Assembly: GCA_964644465.1 (NCBI GenBank)
Contig: CAZXVU010000057.1
Span: 1-12,929 of the forward strand
From: CAZXVU01 sp964644465
GTDB lineage: Bacteria; Chlamydiota; Chlamydiia; Chlamydiales; SM23-39
DNA length: 12,929 bases
Direction: 5' to 3'
The translations under genes and the position numbers were made by a program. Positions 7,079 through 12,929 of this stretch are shown piece by piece. How positions within the stretch are numbered: the stretch's first letter is position 1; each line of letters opens with the position of its first letter. The notes under the pieces are model-generated. The model was not told the origin of the DNA. It made no database searches and worked only from the letters and a program-made list of their open reading frames with translations.

Positions 7079-7853
7079 ACACATTCTCACAATCGCCTTT
7101 TGTTTAGGAATTTTATCAAGCTGTTCCAAAGGAGAGGGCGGCTTTAGAGTCGCTGCCACTCCAGTACCTCATGCACAAATGTTGGAATTCATAAAGCCCG
7201 AACTGGAAAAGAAAGGGATCAATATGAAGATTGTCATTGTCGACGATTACAACATCCCAGACCGGGCCCTTGCAAATCGCGAAGTGGATGCCAATTTCTT
7301 CCAGCATGAACCTTTTATGAAGGCGCAGATCAAGCAATTCGGCTACCCCATCGAAAGCATTGCGAAAATTGAAATTGAGCCGATGGGCATCTACTCCAAA
7401 AAGATCCATTCCCTATCTGAACTTGAGGATTATAGCAGAATTTCCATTCCCAACGATCCGACAAATGAAGCAAGAGCTTTGCATCTCCTCCAGGAAAATG
7501 GGATCATCCAATTAGACGATCCAAACAATCTCAAAGCGACAGTTTTGAATATTACGGAAAATCCAAAGCATATCAAATTCATCGAAGTGGATGCAGCGAT
7601 GCTTCCCCGAGCTTTAGGAGACGTCGATGCCTCTGTCATCAATACAAATTACGCTTTGCAGGCACATCTCGATCCTGAAAAAGACGCTCTTGCCCTTGAA
7701 ACCAAAGACTCGCCCTACGCAAATGTGATTGCCATCCGTATCGGCGATGAAGACCGCCCCGAAATACAAGCTCTAAAAGCTGCGATGACCTCAGAAAAAA
7801 TGAGGGAATTCATTATAGAAAAATACAAAGGCGCTGTGATTCCCGCTTTTTAA
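7071..7853 (+). CDS. metQ: Methionine-binding lipoprotein (NlpA family)
   Basis: This is the substrate-binding component of MetNIQ, 260 residues. A short basic start and hydrophobic stretch lead to lipobox LSSC, with Cys18 as the lipid-modified first residue of the mature protein, anchoring it to the periplasmic side of the inner membrane. FRVAATPVPHAQMLEFIKP (25-43) and ALANREVDANFFQHEPFM (67-84) are hallmark NlpA/MetQ segments. AGAGGAAAGG ends 4-5 nt before the ATG, so the start is secure. The gene stops at 7853, and the very next base belongs to the stop codon of the convergent gene, so no terminator can lie between them. Confidence 0.94.
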   Translation: MFKHILTIAFCLGILSSCSKGEGGFRVAATPVPHAQMLEFIKPELEKKGINMKIVIVDDYNIPDRALANREVDANFFQHEPFMKAQIKQFGYPIESIAKIEIEPMGIYSKKIHSLSELEDYSRISIPNDPTNEARALHLLQENGIIQLDDPNNLKATVLNITENPKHIKFIEVDAAMLPRALGDVDASVINTNYALQAHLDPEKDALALETKDSPYANVIAIRIGDEDRPEIQALKAAMTSEKMREFIIEKYKGAVIPAF

Positions 7854-9758
7854 TTAGCGAACTGAAGGCCCAGCTAGATTTAAAGAGCTTGATGGTTGTT
7901 CAGGTCTATTTTTGACAGCTATCTTCGTTACACGGATCAAACCTTTTTCAGAAGAGTTCCACGGATGCCGTTCATTAGGGGCTGCAGTATAAAGCTTGTC
8001 GCCGCGGCAAACGGGGTAGAGAATCTTAGCGTTGTTGTGGATGAGGGTGCTCGATGAGTTTCCTATTGTCTGAGTCGATCTTCTTATTGGAAGAAAGACA
8101 GCTTCGCCATTTCCAAGCGTTGCGATGATCACATCATTGTTCTTTTCCTCGATCCATAATATTCCTGTTACTTGCGATCCGATGATTTCATCATCATCGT
8201 TCTTTCCCGTAACATGAAAAATCACTCTTTTTTCAGAGTCAAGCTGAACATTTGTCCTTGAGCTAAGCTGCGCAGGAATTTCCTTGCAATTGCCACCCTC
8301 GATCTTCAGAAGAATCAAGCGGCCATGATCGAATCCAGTGCCCAAAGCTAAATATTTTCCATCCGGGGAAAAGGTTGCTTTAAAGGCAATATTTGAACCT
8401 TCGTAGGAAGAACAAGCGACATTGAATGAAGTTTTAGCAGGATCGTTGTTCCCATTAGGCGTCAAGAGATACAATTTCGTAACATACTGATCATCATCTA
8501 TTGTTGTTACAACACCTACAGCAGCCATTTTTCCATTGGGTGACACGCATAAGCTGGTGACCTCTTCGTTTCCCATTTCCCAAGTTTCAATAATCTTCCC
8601 CGTCTTCGGCTCGATTTCATAAACAAGACCATTATTCGTACCGGCTAAAATGCGGCCATTTACTAATGCGACGGCGTTAATATTTATATCTGCTCCATCG
8701 ATAGTGACCGATTTATCAATGATCGCAGGACCTTTTTCGGGAACATGCCAAAGTTCTACGTAATTTTTCTCATTAGCACTGTCCGTAACTCCAACGATTA
8801 AATAATTTCCAGAAGGAGTAAAAGCGATTGAAGTGGGTTGGATCTCTCGATGGAAATAGGAAAAAAAATCTTCCATTTGAAGAACTGAACATTCCCCGGT
8901 TCTGTTCGATCTGAGATAGACATTGCACCCCAAAATAGCAGCCATCCGGTCCGAAGAACTGGACGATGGAGTCACAGTTAAAAGATTGTGATAATAATTC
9001 CCTTGATCTTCGCTATAAGGAGCATCGATTATATCTTTAGAGCCGTATCCTACTTGCGGAACGAAAGATAATTTAGCAGGAACAACTACAGGAACGCTCG
9101 CAGGCTGCGCAAACAACATGGAATAAGAATCAACATCGTCAATGTCAAAAAGAGCGCGGCTTAATTCGTGTCTAAAAGGAGATAAAGGTTTTCTGCCTCT
9201 TTCCAGTGAAAAGAGCTGTTCCGCTAACGAATTTTTAGTAGGCGTTGTGCGGGAGCGATGGTGTGGTTTGCGGGGAGCAACTGTAGGATACATCCTGGAA
9301 AAACATTCAGCAATTAAAGGAAGAGCGGCAGGCGCTTGAGAGTAAGGACGTGTTCTATGAGTTTGGGGTGAAGAAACCGCAACTGTGGATGCATGTGTTA
9401 TTCTAGGTCCGCTTACAATTGGAAAGTCAACCAAACCATCTTCTTCTGAAATTTGCATCTCAGCAATAGATTTCAATAATTGTTCATCCAGCTCAGCCGA
9501 AGCAAAGGAAAGTCTTCGTGAATTCACTCTGGGCCCTGGAGAAAAATCTGGGTCAGCTACGACTGGGCTGATCATTATTTCACTCAACGAACTGCGGGAA
9601 CGGGCTCTCACGGCAGGTGTATTCGCCCTCATAGCCTCTGCGAAAATCTGCCTGAACGGATCTTGCGCAGGCTCTTCATTACCAGCTCTTTGCGCTGCTT
9701 CTTTAAAAATTTGACGAAAAGGGTCTGAAGACGCCGGAGAAGTGGGCTTTGAAGACAT
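7854..9758 (-). CDS. Cdc20/Cdh1 (Fizzy)-like seven-bladed propeller protein, putative host-directed effector
   Basis: 634 residues, no signal peptide. Residues 1-240 are rich in Ser, Thr, Pro and Arg and look disordered, with a repeated DPFRQIF motif at 12-18 and 33-39. From 241 a beta-propeller begins that follows eukaryotic APC/C coactivators in order. IIDAP (243-247), NYYHNLL (254-260), LGCNVYL (276-282) and TGE (287-289) match LDAP..DYYLNLV..VYLW..(S/T)G(D/E). LQME (293-296) and GNYLIVG (317-323) match blade 2. Short blade 3 is NAVALVNGRILAGT (361-374). Blade 4 is near 399-432. FKATFSPDGKYLALGTG (459-475) matches blade 5, SQVTGILW (528-535) matches blade 6, and blade 7 is near 570-612. 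The chain ends SVR, close to the coactivator Ile-Arg tail. No canonical C-box (DR-F/Y-IP) is seen. Coactivators bring substrates to the APC/C ubiquitin ligase; a bacterial version could redirect or block it (inference). AGGA lies 9 nt before the ATG. The alternative is a generic WD40-like protein. Confidence 0.75.
   Translation of the reverse strand: MSSKPTSPASSDPFRQIFKEAAQRAGNEEPAQDPFRQIFAEAMRANTPAVRARSRSSLSEIMISPVVADPDFSPGPRVNSRRLSFASAELDEQLLKSIAEMQISEEDGLVDFPIVSGPRITHASTVAVSSPQTHRTRPYSQAPAALPLIAECFSRMYPTVAPRKPHHRSRTTPTKNSLAEQLFSLERGRKPLSPFRHELSRALFDIDDVDSYSMLFAQPASVPVVVPAKLSFVPQVGYGSKDIIDAPYSEDQGNYYHNLLTVTPSSSSSDRMAAILGCNVYLRSNRTGECSVLQMEDFFSYFHREIQPTSIAFTPSGNYLIVGVTDSANEKNYVELWHVPEKGPAIIDKSVTIDGADININAVALVNGRILAGTNNGLVYEIEPKTGKIIETWEMGNEEVTSLCVSPNGKMAAVGVVTTIDDDQYVTKLYLLTPNGNNDPAKTSFNVACSSYEGSNIAFKATFSPDGKYLALGTGFDHGRLILLKIEGGNCKEIPAQLSSRTNVQLDSEKRVIFHVTGKNDDDEIIGSQVTGILWIEEKNNDVIIATLGNGEAVFLPIRRSTQTIGNSSSTLIHNNAKILYPVCRGDKLYTAAPNERHPWNSSEKGLIRVTKIAVKNRPEQPSSSLNLAGPSVR
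9642..9725 (-). repeat. Duplicated DPFRQIF-x-EA motif in the N-terminus of the Cdc20-like protein
   Basis: DPFRQIF occurs at residues 12-18 and 33-39, each preceded by a Pro-Ala pair and followed by x-E-A, with a 21-residue period. Six of the seven codons differ between copies although all seven residues are identical. A weaker third copy, SPFRHEL, lies at residues 193-199. The motif looks like an amphipathic docking peptide; its partner is unknown. Confidence 0.8.
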
Positions 9759-9857
9759 AATTTTAAATCCTATATATTTTTATAATATTTTATAACAAAA
9801 TCTCTTTAAAATTAAGTTATAAAATTATTTTTATATTATAATTATTAATTTAAACTA
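9759..9857 (-). promoter_or_regulatory. Very AT-rich spacer, probable promoter and leader of the Cdc20-like gene
   Basis: This 99-bp gap is almost entirely A and T, in sharp contrast with both flanking genes. On the minus strand it holds several -10-like sequences (TATAAT at 9835-9840, and TATTATAA and TATATA nearer the gene). One possible -35, TTGTTA, lies 16-17 bp before TATATA. AGGA at 9768-9771 is a well-placed ribosome site for the ATG at 9756-9758. With so many A/T matches no single promoter can be chosen. Confidence 0.45.
9787..9825. repeat. 10-bp perfect inverted repeat in the AT-rich spacer
   Basis: ATTTTATAAC (9787-9796) and GTTATAAAAT (9816-9825) are exact reverse complements separated by 19 bp. 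The pair could be an operator dyad or a weak hairpin after the beta-helix gene. In sequence this AT-rich, a chance 10-bp dyad is quite possible. Confidence 0.4.
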
Positions 9858-12800
9858 TCAATCAATAGATGTATGCAAAGAGGTGTCTATTTCAGGCGCC
9901 CAACGCATCCGCTCTGCATCTCTTTTTGGAGCTAAGAGCAGATCATTGTGCTTGCGCAAGAAGTATCCTTCAGGCGGCCAGTTTTGATACTCTGGCATTT
10001 GTGGGAAGAGATTATAGATGATAAAGAACTTGGTGGGCCAGCCGTAGTACTCATCCAAACCATAGAATGGCCAATTGATATTATTGAAGTCGTTGATGTT
10101 GAAGAGAAACTGCTGGACGATGATCATCGCCTGAGCTGTTACTTGCTGCAGACAGTTCTTATAGTAGACAGTAAAAGGTGATGTCTGTGCGGGCGCATTA
10201 TTGAAGTAGGTACACCAGACTTCTTCAGCTGTATTCACGAAGAGAGTTCCCGGAGTAAATACAAAAGGAACCCCACCGACAGTGATCGTGCCCAAAATGG
10301 AATTGAAAGGCTGTTGAGCCGTGAAAATGCGCAGTTGGGTTGCCGCATTGATCGATGTGCCTACCGGCAGGCTGAAAAAGCCTGTTCCAATAAACGGTGC
10401 AGTCGGGAAATTTTGGTCAACGACAAGGGTGACAGAAGAACCAGAAGAAGTGATACTGGCTGCTCCCAACATGAACATGCTGTTGCCAGAGATCATTTGA
10501 ACGGGGCCTGCTGTGAGCACATTCGTGGTCACATTGGTGTTATTGCCTGCTGTGGAGTTGATCGCTCCGTTCACAGAGGATAATGTCGCCGGTGCTTCTC
10601 CATTGATATTTACATCGTTGCCAGCGGTCAAAGCGATATTGCCTGCCGTCGTTTCTATCGCGCCGGTTCCATTCGCAACGTTTACATTCCCTCTGTTGGC
10701 GATGACTGTGACATTCCCCAATGTCGACACGACGTCTTGGAAGATATTGACATTTGCCGATTTCGATTGGATCAATTGGTTCCCAGCGCCGGAAGTAAAG
10801 GCCGGATCGATGGGGCTATTGATATTCACATTGCCTACTGCCTGGGCTGTGATCGGTCCTCCATTGGAATTGACCTGGGCGAAATTTTGATTGATCGCGC
10901 TTGTTGATCCAATAGGCGCTCCAAAACCCGCATTGAGGGCGATCGCCGATCCGTTGGTCGTGATGTTCGCATTGGCTGTCAGAAAGTTGATGTCCCCAAT
11001 CCCAGAGTTATCGGAGTCAGAATTGATGGTGATCGATCCGCCCGCAAGCGTAGAAGCAATCGCTCGGCTTAAGTTGACATTGTTCATAGCGCCGACAAAG
11101 ATCGTGCCGGAAGTGGAAGAAATAGACGGAACACCAGGCTCTCCATTGACATTGACATCTATCCCTGCGGATAGTCTGATCGCGCCAATTGTTGTATCGA
11201 TAGCTCCTCCGCCAAGAGGCACGGCTAGCGGATTGATATTTATATTTCCCAAATCCGCGATGACGGTGATGCTGCCCAAAGTGGCTGCAATGTCCTGATT
11301 GAAATTCACATTGCTTCTTGTGGAACGGATCAACTGATTTCCTGCGCCGGAAGTGAAAGCGGGATCGACGGTGGTGCTGATATTGATCGGACCGCTGGCG
11401 AGTGCAAAAATGGCCCCGCCGTTCGAGTTGACTTGTCCGACTGTCTGGTTGATGGTGCTCGTTGCAGTCGTGGCTCCAAATCCTGCCTCAAGAGTGATTA
11501 CGCCTCCTGCCGAAGTAACATTCCCCATCAGGGATAAATTGCCAGTGCCATCTATATTATTGTCGGCGATCATGGTGATCGGTTGATTGACTCCTGTTGT
11601 TTGTACGGTCATTCCCGGGGAGTTCGTCAGATTGTTATTGGCGCTGAAATAGATCGAACCGCCTGTCGTTAAAGGAGTGCTGATACCGGCCAAAGTGATC
11701 GTAATATTATTGAATGAATCCAGACATCCGCAGCCGGGTGCAGGTGGGGTGGGAGGGAATCCATTGAATAAAATAGGTCCGTTCGACCCAGATACTTCCA
11801 CATTCCCGCTGCCTCCATTGAGAGAGAGAGTATTAGGTGCAAGGGGAACCGTTATTGCGGGTTGAAGTATCAGATTCGCTAGAGTCCCTGCGCTGAAGAA
11901 AGCCGGCGGAATCGGAGATCCTGCGCCAAGATAGGTATCTGCACTATGAAGGACGATATTTCCGCTAAAATCAGAAACGAGTCCCATCCCGAGAACAGGC
12001 GCAAAAATAACCGCGAGAGCCGCATGCGGAGCATTGATGAAGGGCGTTGGAAGCGCAGTCACATCATAGTGGGTATTGTCGTATCCAAAGGCTCCAAGAC
12101 TATCGCAGGCTGAAGCAAGAGAAGCGCTGCCTAGAGAGTTCGTAGCGAAAACATTTACTGTATTGACTGTGAAATTCTGAGCTCCCCAAAGCTCTCCGGC
12201 CGCAAAACAGGCGTCTGCCTCGATAAAAATCCCGCTAAATGTAGGGTTGCCGCTCCCGTTCAAGATTAAACTTCCCGTTCCTTGGCTATGGAAAACACTG
12301 GAATTGCCGGTAATCACATCTCCCGAAGCACGAACCGAGACATTCGGCAAAGTGCTTACGACAAAAATTCCAATTTCTCCTAAGGTGCCAGGTTGATTTC
12401 CATTGATGCATCGGATGCTCCCTTCTGCCCACAGATGGCTAGTATAAGTGCCTAGAGGAGCAGTAACGCGTGAAAGGTTGTCTCCTGAATTAATACTGGT
12501 AGATATCGGATAGGCAGCTCCCAAGAAGATAATATCCCCTAAGCAATGAATCAAACATTCGGGATTCGCTGTAGCATCGAAGGTATTATAGGCAGGGAAA
12601 AAACCGACCGCCTGATTGCCGCCGACAGATGAGGCAAGACGTGCGTCAACGATAATATTGCCGGTCACATTGACATGCATGGAAGTTGCCGTTGGGGCTC
12701 CAAGAATATTGTACCCGATGAAGGTGCTCGTGATTAGATTAGGAGGATTAGATCCGTAAATATTCAAATCGCGGCCCACATTCACAAGAAGGTTCGATGT

Positions 12801-12929
12801 AGCAGACGTACCCGCCCCCCCGTCGCTTCCAATCCAGACCCTATTAAAATTTGAGTTTCCAAAAGGGCCGAGTCCTTGAAGGGAGAGATCGTTTCCCGCA
12901 TTGACAGTGATATTTGCAGGAGCGCCCGG
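9858..12929 (-). CDS. Large filamentous-haemagglutinin-like beta-helix protein, 5'-truncated
   Basis: The frame is open to the right edge of the window, so 1023 residues of the C-terminal part are seen and the start lies outside. A GTG at 12783-12785 is an internal codon: the same repeat pattern continues upstream of it (ITVNAGNDLSLQG, NLLVNVGRDLNIYG). Most of the protein is short Gly/Asn/Thr/Ser/Val-rich strands such as TAGNDVNINGE and SGNVEVSGSNG, the pattern of right-handed beta-helix adhesins and filamentous haemagglutinins. Two longer copies of about 186 residues form a tandem repeat. The last 185 or so residues differ: aromatic and Trp-rich (FYGLDEYYGWP), then a charged end (APKRDAERMRWAPEID). 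The chain does not end in the aromatic residue typical of autotransporter barrels. Likely a surface or secreted adhesin-type protein; the export route is not visible. A two-Cys GCGC motif sits near the middle. Confidence 0.75.
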   Translation of the reverse strand, partial: PGAPANITVNAGNDLSLQGLGPFGNSNFNRVWIGSDGGAGTSATSNLLVNVGRDLNIYGSNPPNLITSTFIGYNILGAPTATSMHVNVTGNIIVDARLASSVGGNQAVGFFPAYNTFDATANPECLIHCLGDIIFLGAAYPISTSINSGDNLSRVTAPLGTYTSHLWAEGSIRCINGNQPGTLGEIGIFVVSTLPNVSVRASGDVITGNSSVFHSQGTGSLILNGSGNPTFSGIFIEADACFAAGELWGAQNFTVNTVNVFATNSLGSASLASACDSLGAFGYDNTHYDVTALPTPFINAPHAALAVIFAPVLGMGLVSDFSGNIVLHSADTYLGAGSPIPPAFFSAGTLANLILQPAITVPLAPNTLSLNGGSGNVEVSGSNGPILFNGFPPTPPAPGCGCLDSFNNITITLAGISTPLTTGGSIYFSANNNLTNSPGMTVQTTGVNQPITMIADNNIDGTGNLSLMGNVTSAGGVITLEAGFGATTATSTINQTVGQVNSNGGAIFALASGPINISTTVDPAFTSGAGNQLIRSTRSNVNFNQDIAATLGSITVIADLGNININPLAVPLGGGAIDTTIGAIRLSAGIDVNVNGEPGVPSISSTSGTIFVGAMNNVNLSRAIASTLAGGSITINSDSDNSGIGDINFLTANANITTNGSAIALNAGFGAPIGSTSAINQNFAQVNSNGGPITAQAVGNVNINSPIDPAFTSGAGNQLIQSKSANVNIFQDVVSTLGNVTVIANRGNVNVANGTGAIETTAGNIALTAGNDVNINGEAPATLSSVNGAINSTAGNNTNVTTNVLTAGPVQMISGNSMFMLGAASITSSGSSVTLVVDQNFPTAPFIGTGFFSLPVGTSINAATQLRIFTAQQPFNSILGTITVGGVPFVFTPGTLFVNTAEEVWCTYFNNAPAQTSPFTVYYKNCLQQVTAQAMIIVQQFLFNINDFNNINWPFYGLDEYYGWPTKFFIIYNLFPQMPEYQNWPPEGYFLRKHNDLLLAPKRDAERMRWAPEIDTSLHTSID
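10524..11525 (-). repeat. Tandem internal duplication (about 186 residues) in the beta-helix protein
   Basis: Unit 1 is about 10968-11525 and unit 2 about 10524-10967. They share, in order, AGFGA, INQ, QVNSNGG, DPAFTSGAGNQLI, a VTVIA/ITVIA strand with GN(I/V)N, and AG(I/N)DVN(V/I)NGE. The offset between copies is 185-186 residues early on and 181 near the end, so unit 2 has lost a few residues. The DNA is clearly similar but not identical, so the duplication is not very recent. Confidence 0.75.

Noticed and set aside
7854..9758. Calling the 634-residue protein only a generic WD40 protein
   Set aside because: The pre-propeller IDAP segment, the spacing of blade 1, the short blade 3, SQV-x-x-ILW in blade 6 and the C-terminal Arg tail together are specific to Cdc20/Cdh1; canonical WD and GH dipeptides are mostly missing.
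10314..11865. Several long open frames on the plus strand opposite the beta-helix gene
   Set aside because: They are shadows of the low-stop, biased codon use of the repeat protein. They show no ribosome sites or recognisable domains, and the minus-strand frame has clear repeat structure.
12783..12785. GTG as the real start of the beta-helix protein
   Set aside because: The frame stays open to the window edge and the same Asn/Gly strand repeats continue upstream.

Overview
The window looks like chromosome from a chlamydia-related bacterium of the environmental, amoeba-associated kind (Parachlamydiales-like). This is inferred from several things together: IspD of the MEP isoprenoid pathway, a MetNIQ methionine importer, a large filamentous-haemagglutinin-like protein, and a eukaryotic-type gene beside ordinary bacterial housekeeping genes. 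No rRNA or other definitive marker is present, so the taxonomic call is moderate at best.

Left part (1-2400). It opens with the 3' end of an endonuclease/exonuclease/phosphatase-fold gene. A tRNA-Thr(CGT) on the minus strand follows with no gap. Next comes a two-gene plus-strand unit, ispD and a 10-TM DMT/EamA transporter, joined by an ATGA overlap. The convergent space after it (2215-2409) carries an almost perfect 28-bp inverted repeat built from CACAAAGA-like 8-mers. Inside it is a small stem followed by a T-tract that reads as a terminator for the minus-strand operon.

Middle part (2410-7853). A minus-strand operon encodes a 14-TM DHA2-type MFS exporter, then the alpha and beta subunits of a two-subunit class I (Fe-S) fumarase/tartrate dehydratase. 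It is divergent from the plus-strand operon metN-metI-metQ, whose genes overlap by 8-11 nt. metQ ends exactly where the next, convergent gene ends.

Right part (7854-12929, minus strand). A 634-residue protein has a Ser/Thr/Pro-rich N-terminal half followed by a seven-bladed beta-propeller. The propeller matches eukaryotic APC/C coactivators (Cdc20/Cdh1, Fizzy family) blade by blade, and the chain ends in -VR, close to the coactivators' IR tail. This is the most interesting gene here and is a candidate host-cell-cycle or ubiquitin-pathway effector. Upstream of it, across a very AT-rich 99-nt spacer, lies the 3' part of a large beta-helix protein with a tandem internal duplication and an aromatic-rich C-terminal domain.

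Functional picture: the left and middle regions hold core metabolism and nutrient exchange (isoprenoid precursor, methionine uptake, C4-dicarboxylate chemistry, small-molecule transport). The right region looks like accessory, host-interaction sequence. Comparisons with human CDC20/CDH1 and E. coli FumA/IspD are from memory of those sequences, not from a search.
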